Shown piece after piece: positions 1 to 13,500 of a DNA stretch of 64,000 nt. The stretch's first letter is position 1, and each line of letters starts with the position of its first letter. The notes beneath the pieces are model-generated. The model saw nothing but the letters and a program-made list of their open reading frames with translations. It searched no databases and was not told where the DNA came from. The DNA is from Antedon mediterranea (lineage: Eukaryota > Echinodermata > Crinoidea > Comatulida > Antedonidae): contig NC_092679.1 in the NCBI RefSeq assembly GCF_964355755.1, forward strand, positions 14,868,932 through 14,932,931. The letters are read 5' to 3'. The position numbers were made by a program, and so were the translations under genes.

Positions 1-1095
1 TTTGGGTGAAATAATTCTAGCGTTGTAATGAAATATTTGGTATAAAAAAGAAAAGAATTAGTTGTAGTTTATTAAGTTCTTTATTTGGTAGACCAAACAA
101 AATGGCATTGCAGTAGTCTAACCGTGATGTTATTAGTTTATGGACAAGTTTAATAAGCGAGGAGTGGGTTAAGGATTTGCGAATTGATCTTATGTTACGA
201 AGGTGGTAGGTATTAGATTTACTAATGTTCTTGATATGTCTGGACATAATCATTGCTGAGTCAAATACAACTCCGATATATCTAACCTCCAACGATGATG
301 TGATTGATGTTTCTAGCAATGGCCAATTTCTTGAAGTGTTTTGAATGAATAAATAAGATTTCTGTTTTACCAGGGTTAAAAAGAGCATGTTTTTAGTTAG
401 CCAATCCTGAACATCAACAACACAAGCTTCGATAACCGACTTCGCCTCATTAAACTCTGCTGAATTAAAGCTGATGTATCATCTGCGTACACATGATATT
501 GGACACAATGTCTTTTAATGATATCACTCATGGGCGAGGTGTAAACTAAAAACAATACTGGACCCAGTATTGATCCTTGAGGAACACCGCATTTCAGGTC
601 GATAGAGGTGGATTTGACATTACCAATCTGGACCTGCTGCTTCCCAGAAGACAAATATGACTTGAACTAATTTAGAGCAGATCCACGGATACCAATAGAC
701 GAGAGTCTTGCAATAATAATGGAATAGTCCATGGTATCAGAAGCTGCCGACAGGTCGAGGTACACAGAAAAAAGACAATTACCTTTATCCAGAGCTAAAA
801 TAATATCTTTATGCACCTTGAGAATGGCTGACTCTGTACTGTGGCGCTTTCTATATGCTGATTGAAGAGGGTCGAACAGATTATTGTCGTCAAGAAAATG
901 TTTGAGATCTAAAGCAACGCATTTCTCAAGGATCTTGGATAAGAAAGCGACATTAGAAATAGATCGAAAATTTGCCATGCAAGTATGTGAAGGCGTCTTT
1001 AAAATAAGTGTAACTAGACCCAACTTCAAATCATCAGGAAAGGTCGTACCAGTTGATAAAGATAAATTAATAATAATTCTAAATACTGAAGTCAA
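1..1095 (-). mobile_element. Broken CR1/L2-like non-LTR retroelement, reverse transcriptase part
   Basis: Three minus-strand frames in order encode one reverse transcriptase. 667-1095 covers the fingers/palm start (LILKTPSHTCMANFRSISN, LQSAYRKRHSTESAI and a catalytic-region AASDTMDY in place of the usual AFDTxDH). 397-654 covers CGVPQGSILGPVLF and the YADD active site (HVYADDT). 17-388 covers the thumb (VRYIGVVFDS, SRLDYCNAILFGLP). The frame changes between blocks and internal stops make it a dead copy. It continues off the left edge and the 5' end is missing. Confidence 0.85.
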
Positions 1096-1249
1096 TTATG
1101 CACATTTTCCATAAAGTTATATTCCTAATTAAAAATGTTTAATACAAGTTGGGTAGCAATGGGTATATGCTTTCATTTTATACCATACAGTGTGTCCATT
1201 GACATTTTATGGAATAATTTAACCCGAAAATGTGTTTTTTTGGTCATTT

Positions 1250-1870
1250 TTTGGTCAAAGGTCAGTAAAAGCATTTCCGGTCATTTTTTGGGGTAAAAGT
1301 TGTGTTAGACTGATTATAAATATGTATATTCTGAACAATTTGACACCAAAAGCAAATCTGTATGACAAGTGGTTGTCGAGATATAAGAACCACACATTTC
1401 TAACCTTTGACCCCGATTTTGGGCATGTTCGCCCCAGATAACGAATTTGGCACATATCCCATGTTGTTCCTTGGGGTCTAATTATCCTATAACAGTTGAG
1501 ATATTCTCTCCTAAATAAAATGCATACAAATCTTACCAAGGTCCTAGACTAGCAGTAGTTATTAATGAATAAAGGTCAATGACCTTTGACCCGACTATCT
1601 GACCAATGGCACAAGTAACCCGAAATTTGCAAAAACTTTATTTTGTTGTATGACCACTAAAACATAGATGTAGGCACAACATTTGTCTTTTTAAACCCAG
1701 GAGTTGAGGAGTTATGAGCCATCAAATGCCACAAAAAGGTCACTGACATTTGACCCTCAATATCTCACTAACGCAGCAACTAGAAGGCTGCAAAAATTTT
1801 TTGGTATTTATTCACACCTAAAGCTACAAGAAAATACCAAAAGACCTTTTATTAGAATTTTTTCAAGGTT
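1250..1870 (+). repeat. Three diverged tandem units of about 170 bp
   Basis: The phrase CCTTTGACCC or a variant recurs near 1404, 1581 and 1750. Each copy is preceded by a GTTG-AGATAT-type segment (near 1373, 1494 and 1703). The spacing of about 170 bp points to old tandem copies. No coding potential. 1871-2490 is AT-rich with nothing recognisable. Confidence 0.5.
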
Positions 1871-2489
1871 ACATAGGATAAATGTCACATATAGCCTGTA
1901 CTAATAATTTAACCAAATTATTTTTGAGGGGAACAATATACCTTTAAGGGAAATAATTTACAATAATTTAGATACAATTACAGGAATTATTTTATGGAAT
2001 ATGTCAAAATGGTTTCTTAAAACTTTGGCTTGGAATGTATTATGTTTTGGTTTTATAATTCAGACAATTAGTAAATATCAAACATGCTACTGTTGTTGAG
2101 AATATAAATCAAAATTACTGAAAAAATTGCAGATTCTCCGATCTCAAAGGAGATACAAAATAAAATAAGCAAAAAGCTAAATCAAAATGATAAATTAAAA
2201 CATCCAGAATATATATACAGTACTGTATACTGAATGTAAACATTCATAGCCATCTTGTTTAATTGGATGGCCAAAGCACATATTGATTGGCATTCTTTTA
2301 AATCTGGGGTAAACATAACGTTATTCCTGATATTCCATTATAAATGATAATCAATGTTCTTTTTAATTATAAACTTGTACTTGTTGAAAAGTTTATAATG
2401 CAAAATGTGTGATTAGACGGTTGATTTAGAAATAAATTAAATGACAGCCTTGGTGATTGTAGTAGATGTTTAAAATCCTTGAAACAATC

Positions 2490-4036
2490 ATTTTCTATTG
2501 CCTATTTCAATGTATGTTGAAGCAGTTATATCCATCACCGAGTCTTGGCTAGATGAGACTGTTCCTGATAATGAAGTAAACATAGATAGATATACCTTAG
2601 TTCGCAATGATAGATCTTCTCGTAGAGGAGGTGGAGTATGTATGTATGTGCGTACGGACAAAGCGTTTACCAAGAGAGAAGATTTAATGGACAATAATGT
2701 TGAATCAGTATGGATTGAACTCAACCTCCCGGATACAAAACCAATCGTTGTTGGAACCTATTACCGTCCTCCTGAACAGAATGTCAACAATTTTCTAAAC
2801 TTTTTCGAAGACACTGTAAATAAAATTAACAACCTTGAAACCATCATAAATGGTGATTTTAACATAAATACTAACAGAGATTGTACTCAATCTACGAATT
2901 ATAAAAATGTTCTCGAATTACTAGGATTCTCTAACTTGATAAGTGAAGACACTCGTAAAGCTCTTGATTCATGTAGAGTATGGCTTGTCGATAACAAACT
3001 ATCTATCAATATCAGTAAAACTGAATCTATCATATTTTGTACCCAAAAACGACTTCAACGTTTACGATCTTTCAATATTATTTCTCATGGCCTTACTTTA
3101 ACGGGTTCTAAGTCAGTAAAATATTTAGGTATAGAACTTGATAGTTCTGCCTCTTGTAACAACATCGCCAAAAGTGTTATAAAAAAGGCGAATAGTAGAT
3201 TAAGGTATTTATATGGTCAGGCTAGTTGCTTGGACAAAAACACAAAAAAACTGTTATGCCCTGCCTTAATTCAATGCTTGTTTGATTACTGTGCTTCGAC
3301 TTGGTATGAAGGTATTGACAAAGTTTTGAAGCAAAAACTACAGACCACTCAGAACAAATTTGTGCGTTTTATTTACGGTTTCGGACCACGATCTCATATT
3401 GGTCAGAAGGAGTTATCAGACATTGGCATGCTTAAGGTGGAAAGTAGAGTAAAATTTCTCAGGCTTTGTAATGTTCATAAAATTGTCAATAACAATGCAG
3501 CTCCATATCTATCTGAACATTTCTCACGGACATCCACAATCCACACACATAACACACGCCAACGTAATGTTAATCTGGTTTTACCTCTACTTAAAGGAAA
3601 TAAACAGTCTCATTCTATTTTTTTCTTCTCTGCTATCAAAGACTGGAACGCTCTTCCATCAAACTTAAAATTAATTTCCAACTTAACTACCTTCAAATCT
3701 CATATTAAAAAACATTTTGAACGCAATATTTTATATTTAGAATAATTTTGATAACTATAATGGTCTTGATTACGTGCAATTTTTCTCATTTCTTGTTTGC
3801 TTTCTCTTTTAATTTTTCTGTTTTACTGGGCTTTATTTTAATGTATATTTATATATTTATAGTTTTATTAATGTTGTATTTTCTCTTGTTTGTTATGTGC
3901 AATTTGGACCCCATTGGAAATGGGCTGGTTTTTCCGGCCTAATGGGTGTTCCTGATGCTCGTTATTTTGTCTTTTGTCTGTTTGTTATTTTAATGTTGAG
4001 CATCAAATAAATTCAATCAATCAATCAATCAATCAA
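2490..4036 (+). mobile_element. Non-LTR retroelement copy with a (TCAA)n tail
   Basis: The deleted ORF is followed by about 270 bp of 3' UTR (3746-4012), with a GGAAATGGGCTGG...CCGGCCTAATGG inverted motif near 3915. It ends in AAATAAATTCAA plus six TCAA units at 4013-4036. Short tandem 3' tails of this kind are usual for CR1/L2-like elements. The 5' boundary near 2490 is a truncation and is approximate. Confidence 0.75.
2498..3745 (+). pseudogene. Internally deleted non-LTR ORF2: endonuclease fused to the RT C-terminal part
   Basis: A 415-codon open frame starts inside an EEP-type endonuclease (ITESWLDE, RGGGVCMYVR, ESVWIEL, YYRPPEQ, INGDFNINTN). Near residue 150 it jumps straight to the RT thumb and C-terminal region (VWLVDNKLSINISKTESIIF, VKYLGIELDS, CLFDYCASTWYEG, FFFSAIKDWNALP). 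The palm with the YxDD site is absent, yet the frame stays open across the join. The start codon used here is arbitrary because the element is 5'-truncated. It cannot be an active reverse transcriptase. Confidence 0.85.
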
Positions 4037-4200
4037 GTGGCCGAGCGTTTAAACAGAGGCATCAAAAACCATAGCCATAATATCAACACAGGTTCAAGAT
4101 AATCCTTGGCTTGGTGGTTGTGATGCTTGGCTACCACTCCAAGGGTCCTGGGTTCAAGCCCAATCACATGTCAGGATTTTTTCGAAGGATAAAATTACAA
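4037..4200 (+). mobile_element. Two tandem tRNA-like SINE heads
   Basis: GTGGCCGAGCGTTTAA at 4037 resembles the D-arm region of tRNA-Ser/Leu and is followed by GGTTCAAG at 4091. A second head has an A box TGGCTTGGTGG (4107-4117) and a B box GGTTCAAGCCC (4151-4161). Neither folds as an intact tRNA. The GTGGCCGAGC head recurs at 22093. 4201-4296 holds nothing else. Confidence 0.5.
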
Positions 4201-4296
4201 CTTCAAAAATGTTTTTGTTCATTCGTATATTATTTAAACACCTATTTTTACTAGGCTCTAAACATATATTTTTAAAATTAATATAGTATTACTGAC

Positions 4297-4593
4297 CTTT
4301 GACATTTCAAGCTTGGAAGCAGTGGACATAATCTGTTCCTTTTCCAACATATCCAGCTCTTTGCTTGTCTTCTCCAGTAGGTCTCCAACAAGACTTCGTA
4401 CTTTAAGGTAACTCTCCAGCAGCTTCAAGTCATTCTTTCGTTGCTTGATCAGGTCTTTGGTAGAATCCACCAAACTCTTCAGATCTTCCTGCAGTTGGTC
4501 AAGGTCTTTATTTGGAACACTACTCAGTCTTTGATACTTGTTGACCAAGGTTTGAATTTCTGGATTTTTACCTTTTATTAATCCAAGTAATTC
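4297..4593 (-). CDS. SYNE1: Nesprin exon 67, last exon in the window
   Basis: A 297-bp phase-0 exon starts ELLGLIKGKNPEIQTLVNKY and ends STASKLEMSK at a GTCAGT donor. It is Lys/Leu-rich coiled helix, with no Trp. It has about the length of a long exon (99 codons). No further exon was found between it and the left edge, so the next intron extends past the retroelements and out of the window. Confidence 0.88.
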
Positions 4594-7500
4594 CTAAAAT
4601 AAAACAAATTTAAACGTGAAATGAAAATTATGTATAAATGCAACAGCAAAAATAATTCTTATAAAGTGGAGCGCCATGTCTCTATAAAAAGATATAAAAC
4701 AACTGTTAGTATTCAGTATCAACAACAAAACATATCCATATATAAATCATATGCGCAGTCTGATTGCTTTGTTGAAAACAATTTAATTTCGTTAAAATCA
4801 GACTACGGAAAGTTCCATTTCTTACAACCGTAGTTGTAGTCCGATTCCTACATTCGAAAATGTAGGGAGTTACCTTGGTTTCTGGACAGTTATGGTTCTT
4901 CTCACCTGGAGTTTAAAAGTACACATGTGAAATATAAAGAACACAACTTTTTGAAGAGTAGGTAGGGGGTTACCTCCAGCTTATTTTTTAGTACATGTTT
5001 TTTTCTGTGTATTCAATTTAACTATGCGAGAGAATACAATTATCAGCAACAGTGTACCTTGGGGTTGCAGACATACGAATGAGTGTCGTTTGGTGGCAAC
5101 TGTATGACATGAAAGGACCCTTAATATAAAAGAGAAGTTGTTGTATGCTTCAGCAAAGTCTGTTGTGAGTCACAAGTTATTCCTCAACATTTACAATGAC
5201 TCCAACTCAGAGTTGCATTAACACTTGTTATCATGGTATAATTTTTTGAGTGGGGAATCAATGTCGTGACATGCAACACACGTTTCTGAGCCCACAATTA
5301 ATAGTACTAGTATCCCTACCTGTAACTGCTGAATAGCTTGACGAGCTTTCGATTTTTGCAGTTCAAGTGGTGTTTTTTTCTCTTCTTCAATCTTAGCAGC
5401 CATCTCAGTGACCCATGCCTGAAGGTCACTCAGTGTCTTCTCCAATTGTTGCCAACGTCCAATGTGATTGTTCATTTCATTTAATCGAAAATCAACCTAA
5501 AGTGACGATTACAACATTATAAAATTAATCTGGACACTAATATCTACTAATAATAATACAATACAACTAATATAATATTGTTTAAAGGTTTTCATAAACA
5601 CAAAAAATGTCGGTTCTGTAATTTATAAATACTTTACATTTACCGTTTCAATTAAAACATTCAGTTGCTGTTCCACATGACCCGCTCTTGATTTTGTGAA
5701 AGAATCATCACCAGATGCTTCAACTCTGTCCTCTGCAGCAGACAGCAATTGTTGGTGAGACACGGCATTGTCCAAAATTTCCTACGACGAATGGTTCACA
5801 TTATTACTATTTTTATAGCCTAACTATATACAGTACGCTTATATGGTTGTATCAATTAGGCTGTGTTAATATTAAGGTAGGTAGAGGTATTATGCCAAGA
5901 AATTGGAATTAAGTGAATTTAAGTAATTAGGGAAAACAGTAAAAACAAAGAAACTATTAAGCTACAAGTAAATTTTCCTCTTTAAAGTATTTGTTTAAAA
6001 TATTAAATTTAACTAATTATTATCTCCTAAATAATACATAATATTAAATAATGAAGCATTATTTTTAGAAAAAAATTCATAGAGCTTGTTTATCTAATAA
6101 CAATTTTTTTTTATTGTACTGTATATATATGTTGTAAAATTAATGAGAAATACTATACTTATTTCACTATAAACTAGGTGTAATGTTTAGCATACAATAC
6201 ATACTATATTAGCAGAGGTGAATGATGAATGTAAAAATGAATGTACTATGACAAAGTTCAAACTGTACTTAATCTTTGAAACGAGCTAGAAATAAGTTTT
6301 TCTTTTCTTCTTTCTTTACTACAGAAGTTATTCAAATGTTTAAAATAATAATTAATTCATACTTCCAAATGTAAATCACTGAAAACTGTATCAGTGGCTG
6401 GATTTCAATGAAGATACAAAATAAAGTAAGCAAAAAGCTACATAAAAATGGTAAAGTAAAACAGCCATGAAGTGTCAAGAATTCTGAAAACACTATTCTT
6501 CCACCAGGGCTAATAATTAATCATTTTATACAAATATTTTAAGTGATTAATTACAGAAAAGAAATATGCATGCACTAAAACAATCTACAAGCACACAAAG
6601 TGAAAATATGATTAGTAATTGTTAGTTGTAATAATATTAGGCTAACGGCACAGCAGATTCCTTTTTACCTGCACCGCTAAAAGCTGATCTTGAGCATCAT
6701 CAAGACCTTGAGCCGTGATTGGCTGACTGAGTGAATCCTTATCAACAGTCTGCATCCAATCAGAGCACTTATTAACTGCTTCTTCAAATGCCTGTTGCTT
6801 ATGCATAGAATCTTGCAACTGTACTTGCATCTCTTGAGCATTTCTGCTCACAGCGTTCAATGCTTCATCTAGCTTAGATAGCTGCTCATCGATCAGTTCT
6901 TTAAGCTCTGGTGTTTCATTGGATGATGATGCTATGTTGTTTGCTTTGGTCTGTAGCCCTTCAAGTTGGGCTGCACAGGTTGCTAGTTCGCGAAGAGTGC
7001 CCTAACATAAAAGTATACACACATGCAAAACTAAATAATAATAGATTAATAAACGATATGCAAGCAAGTAACAAAATGCAGAATTTACACAAAAGCAAAC
7101 ACAAAATAACATTAATAAGGATAAAAATAGGCTTAAGAAAACTTAAGGGGTCATTCAAAAGTATAATAAAAACAGAGAAGTTCCAAGCAAAGTTAGAATA
7201 TAAAAAAGTAGTACCTAAACAAACATACTACAAACATTTTCAACACAAGTAGTACATCATATTTTATTTATGAGTTATATTGGTAGGGAGTGGAGTGTGG
7301 TAGTGTTAAAAAAACTAGCCATATATATCCTGCTATATTCTCAGATTCGCTTAGAAAAATAAATCATCTCTTATAAATGATAATTGAGTCAATAAATTTG
7401 CTATATTCCATTTTCAAAATAACTGAACTGTACAGTATTATAATATTGATATTCTTCTTTGATTTGCAATTGTATATTTGAATCGAGACTACAACTAAGC

Positions 7501-10500
7501 TATATTAAAAGTGCTCCAACCTTTCACTACCTTAACATTTTATCTTGGAAATGCCTCGTTATTTGTTGAATATATTTTCTGACATATAAAATAAATCCAA
7601 TTTCAATCTTTCACACAATGAGATATCATCAAGCAAATAGAACAATATTTGACAAATAAAAGAAAAAAGCATATTGCCATAACGAAGCTTCCCAATTACC
7701 ATAAGGCAACATGAAAGTCAACCAAGAAATATAAACAGAATATTGACCAATATTTGAAGCTGAAGTGAACTTCAACCAGTAAACATAAAAAAATAAAGTA
7801 TTCTTATTTACCTGATGTTGAGCCATTTGTGCCTGAGTGGCTTCAAGACCGCCCTCTGGTAAAGGACTACAAGAAGTCAGTTTGTTTGAGATTTGAAGCA
7901 TGGCACATTCAGCTTCTTTCAAAGCGTCATGGTAATCCTGATGATCAGTGATGCTATTCTGCATTGGTTCTGTCAAATTCTATGAATGAAAAATATTTAT
8001 TTTATCTTGCAAATTTCTTAAAAAATTAGAAAATTAATTAAGATATTTAAATACAAAGAAAGTAGACCGAGATATTATATATGAATTAGCCATTACATTA
8101 ATTGAAATTGGACAAAACACTGAAAACTCCCCCTGAAGTACAGAGTTCTTTCCTTACAAAATGCATTTAGAACATCCGACTTTCATGGAAAGCATATATT
8201 TTGGGCTAGCAAAGAGTTTGATAACTGTCTGAATAAAAGTAAAAAGATAAATGCAAAACAGATATTGTTTTTGATAGCTGATTTGATATGTTGATGTAAG
8301 TATGTGAAACTAGATATTTTAATATCAGGTAAGTACCTTTGACCTCAATTCTAGTGAATTGTATCGATGGACTAAGTCTTGAAGTTGACCTTTGACATCT
8401 GTATCACCAGTATCCAATGTAAGCAGTTCCTGTGATAAATGATCAACCTCTTCCAACTGACTTTTATGTTTTTCAATGTCATGTGAAATACCCTGAAGAA
8501 AACAAATTGAAGAATTATGAATTTACAAAAAACAATTGAGACAAAAAACTAAGATTTACTGATTTCAGATAATCATAATCATAATTTTTAGATAATATAA
8601 TTTGGAAGGGTTCAAATACTGAATATGGCCACAAGAAACAAAAAAGTCCCTTTATCTTAAGCTATAAGGTTAGTGGTTTCCGCCTCCTGCAGCCTAGGCC
8701 ACAGGCCCTGACACCCTTAATGGAAAGGCCTCGATTAGAGAACATGCGCACCATCATGATGAATTAAATTACCAAAGTAGCAGTAACAACAATAAGTATG
8801 TGTGTGTTTTCTGACATTTAAAACTACAGTTCTAAACAAAGGTAATCTTAACATACTGCATATATTGCAAATTGTTGCTTCTTCTCTTCAAGATCGACAA
8901 GTTTCTTTGGTTCATCCTCTAACACCTTCTCCACATCTGTCAGCCAGTTTGCAAATCCTTCAGATTTCTCTTTAAATGCATGCCACAACTCTGACCTTGC
9001 AACAAGGTTCTTCTCCACCTCAGTTGCCGTTGTAGCTTGTTCACTGGAACGATGCTGCAAATCTTTTATCTGATTGGTCAAAAGGGTTTGGCCTTCATCA
9101 TTAGTTTGCTGTAAAACTTGTTTATATTTTGTTGAACAAGCAGATAATTTTGACTTATTTTCTGGCAACTTCTTGCAGATATCCTGTAAAGCAAATCAAG
9201 TGCTTTCATATAACACTATATACATGTATGCAACAATATATGCTGAATATGGAGTACATATATATTTCTTTGATGTGTTTATTGCCAACTTTTCCAAATG
9301 CAAGTTCTAAATTGTTAGTTTTCTAGGAAGTCTGGTATTCTGAATAACTAAATAGTATTAAAGAATTTGGGACTTTTTTGACCTTCAGAAAAATTTTTTC
9401 TAAAAATTGTAAAAGGAAGTTCTGTTCTTCTTTTGTTTTACACAAACTTTTTAAAATTTACCTGAACAATTGCAAGTCTTGCATCCACATCCATTCTACT
9501 ACCATCTAGGTGACTTTGCGCTTCAATTGTCTTTTCTGCCGTATCCAAGTTTGTATCAAACTCTTCAAAACACTGATCATACATTTTGTGATCTTTAACA
9601 CGGTTCTGTGAACGTTCGTACAATTCCTGCAAAATGGCATATCATACTTGTAATATATAAAGCAGTATTGTTTTTAAAATGGTTACCTGAGAAGGGAAGT
9701 TAATGTACATTTCATTGCTACACTGTAGGCTACATTGGTAAAAGGAATGTATAGATTGCATACCGTTTGTGCATTTAAAATAGCAGACTGTAAATAAAAA
9801 ATGATTTATTGAGAACTGTTTGCACTATGACATTAACATTATTCCCAATGTGCATGAATGTATTGTTTGTATAAACAGCTCATTCCTTTGTAAACAATCT
9901 CAAATTTGAATGTAACGTGTACAAGTATCTATAAGTAAGTGTAAATCACACGTGGCACATGTTGGGATCCCATATTGGGACATATGGTTCAAGAGATGGT
10001 TCAACATTCTTCATCGTCGTAAGTTCCACAATTAACAAATCGATTATTATGGAGCTCGGCCTACTTTTAAGTATTGTGGAATTTTGTGGAAAATCGCTGT
10101 TCTAAAATGGCTAAATAATTTTGGGAAAGTGGAAGTTTCCTCAGTGCAAATGACTCAAGTAACTAATTCATGGTTTACAGACAGAGTACAAAGGAGTTGG
10201 GACTAAAACTATCATAATAATATAGATGTATTGGCTCTTTACCATAGCTTTTTCCTTAACATTATGATATCTATGTCCAACTTCATCCAATTCAACATTG
10301 ATCAAAACATCAACATCACTGGTCTCAAGGAGTGGTTTGGATTTTTCTGAAGCTTCTATAAAATTTGCTTCATGTTCAATAACATCATCCAGAAGTTTCT
10401 AAAAGATAAAAACACATACAGTACTTCAGACAATGCATGCTATTTTTATATAAATTAATTTATAATTTATTGAGTAACACAATACTTTGTAACCTTTGGT

Positions 10501-13500
10501 ACACCAAACCTTGTACCCTTTGGTACACCATACATTGTACCAATTGGTACACCATACCTTATATTCTGACTGTTGCTCAATTTTTTCCTGCAAATCCTTC
10601 TTTAGCAGAAGATCCCCTGCTAACTTAGTCTCAATGTCGGTCAACCAAGTTGTGATCTTATTGACACAGTCTTGGAACATTTCCCATTGTCTTCTGCACA
10701 CCTCTAACTTGTCTTTCAACCCTGTAGCATCTTTTTCCAGACTTTCAAGTTGTCGTCTGGATGTCAACAGGATGTCCTCAACTTCTTTGCAGCCAGCAGG
10801 AAGAGTTGACTCAATGACGACTTCTGCAAGTCTTTCACATTCTTTCAAGTTTGAAACTCCTTGTGGTAATGAATCAATTAATTCCTACAAAAAGGGCAAT
10901 ATAGTAACTATGATTATATTCTAAATCCTTTAAATCATAACACCACAAAAGCTGATATGGAGAGGAGCACATCAAATCACCTAGTAGGCCTACTGACATC
11001 ACTTTTAAGTTTTTGTAGCTATCTGCCAAAAGCACTCTTTATAGTGAGAAGAAAGATGAAACACATATTATAGTTTTCTATTTAATGAAGAATTACCTGA
11101 ACATTGTCCACTCTATTCTGGATAGCAGATATATCACCATCTAAGCAAGAGGACTCTGTAAGCTTCCTTTGGCTTTCTTGAAGCCAATCGTTGGAAGACA
11201 TCAAATCTTTGGCAAATTCTTGATGATCAGCAACTCTCTTGTTAACTGTCTCACAATAACACTGAAATATATCAAAGATGTTGAGATTTAAATAAAGACT
11301 AACTTACTCATGTGTCGTTACATATCACAGCCATGCTTTACTGGACATTTAATTCAGTAACCTGACTACCTAAACAGGTTTTCTTTCATTTAGTTTAATA
11401 AATAGTTATTGGTACCACTCTGTTGAAAGACTTTATGAAATTCATGTTTACCAACCATAGCAACTTGGGCCAGTGTCTCATATCTGGCTGTAGTATCATT
11501 AGTGCCATTTTTTACAGCTTCGTCATCAGTCATGTGATGTAATCTGTCACATGTGGTGGACAACTTCTTTATGGCAGCTTCATGTGCAGTCACACTCTCA
11601 AGCTTCTCCTGAAAACATATATCATTTTTGTAATTTTAATACAAGAATTAAGGTTACACAACCTAGAATTAATATGAATTTGTTTTCAGTATTTAAAGTA
11701 GCTATGTTGAGTGGTTGTGTGGTTAAGGTACGGAGTGCTGCAAATATTGGTACAGGTTCATTATGCGTTCATTATGAGTCACTTTGCTGCACTTTAAATA
11801 ACCTAGTGCATCTTTCGGAAGAGTTGGATACCCCAATGTGCTGGTATATCACAACCATGTCGAAAGAATGACTGAAGGAGTGGCAACCTTGTGCAAAAAT
11901 TGTCATCATGTTGACAATTTGTGCATGCACTTCACACATTCTCCTGAAACTTCCACAAGTTGCCATGCATGATCCCTGCAAGTTGCCACACATGGAATGG
12001 AGTGCTGCGGGATCAAAACATGTACAAATGTCAACAGGACTTAAAAAGGTTACCTCATAATTTTCAAGTTGTTCCTCTTTTTCTGTCAAACTACTTTTTA
12101 ACTCTGGATCTTCACTGAAATACTCTTCTGTGGTGTCAATCCATTGATGTACCTCTGTCTGCAACCCTTCAAAATGGTTCCACTCAGCAAGACAGTCCTC
12201 AACAGCTGTTTTACTTTCATTCAGCTGGTTTTTGAAACTCTTAAATCGCTGCTTACATGCACTAACATCCTCTGAAATGCTTGCTTGCCCATTTTGATCA
12301 GTGGCAGGAAGAACTTTCTCAGCACTAGACACAATTGTTGAAAGTAAGGTTGACCCTCTTTTCTTGTCATTTGACAAATCCTATTCATAGTTGAATAAAA
12401 AAACAGCTTGAAAATATGATACAGTTAAAAAAATGTTTGGTCTGCTTGTCATCTAAACATTAACCTAAAATGATGGAGATTTGTGAGGCTTAAGTTGACT
12501 ATAGGGGCTTGTAATTGCCAGAGTTGATACAAATAACAATACAAATATTCATAGTCTTACCAAGAGATTGTTCAATCGTGTCTCACATGTATTTTTATCA
12601 CCAATGACACTCTTATTCTCGTTCAAACTGGTTTCAGCAGCCTCCATGTAGTTATTGAACTCTTGCAATGCATTCTGGTATTGTTCATGCTTTTGACTAT
12701 CCTGTTCAGACTTTCTTACTGCCTCCTATATACAGAAAAAAAAACCAATTTGTGTTCACTAGTACAATATTATTAAGTTTAATGGTTTAATTAAATTCAA
12801 TACAGTGGCTCTAACTGAGACTGACATATATATTCTCTCTGAATACAACCATTGCATAATGAGCAGTATATTTTGAATACATGTGAAAACTGAAGATGAT
12901 ACTGAGCATGTTATGATATTACGATGAATTACATCTTATTAACAAAAATTGCTAAAAATCATGAGGTTCAAGAGAATTAGTCATAAGTGACTTGACCAAA
13001 GTGCCTGCTCCATTTTTTATTACAGTTGTACAATCTGTTATTCTAATACTGTAAGTAGAGGTAGGATCTATTAAAATAAAATAATACATTTGACATACCT
13101 TTGCTTTCATAACAAGTTTTTGAAATCTTGTCGTCATTCTGGTTGCATCACTAGCTACACCGACATTACCTGCACTTGTCTCCAACAGTGACTGAGCTTG
13201 GCTGCTCAACGTCTCAAAGTCTATCTGTTTAGCTACGATGTTGTCTTGAAGGTCCTGTTTTATTCAAATAAATGAATTAAATAAGATTAGAATACAATTA
13301 ATGCTTCTTTGAAACTTCAAAATTAATAATGTAAACATTGATTGACAATATTCACTAGCCTACAAATTTGGAAAAGACCCGCCACACAATAAACATAATA
13401 CAGTTCGTTTCGTTTCGTTTCATTTATTTATTTTCCAAACATTGAACAAAAGGAACAGATATATAATATAAACTATACGAAAGAAAAAAAAGACAATGTG

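Noticed and set aside
4107-4165. Functional tRNA gene
   Set aside because: A and B boxes are recognisable, but the acceptor and anticodon stems do not pair; better read as a SINE head.
6911-7252. 113-codon plus-strand frame
   Set aside because: Antisense to nesprin exon 64 and running into intron AT sequence; Lys/Asn bias reflects base composition.
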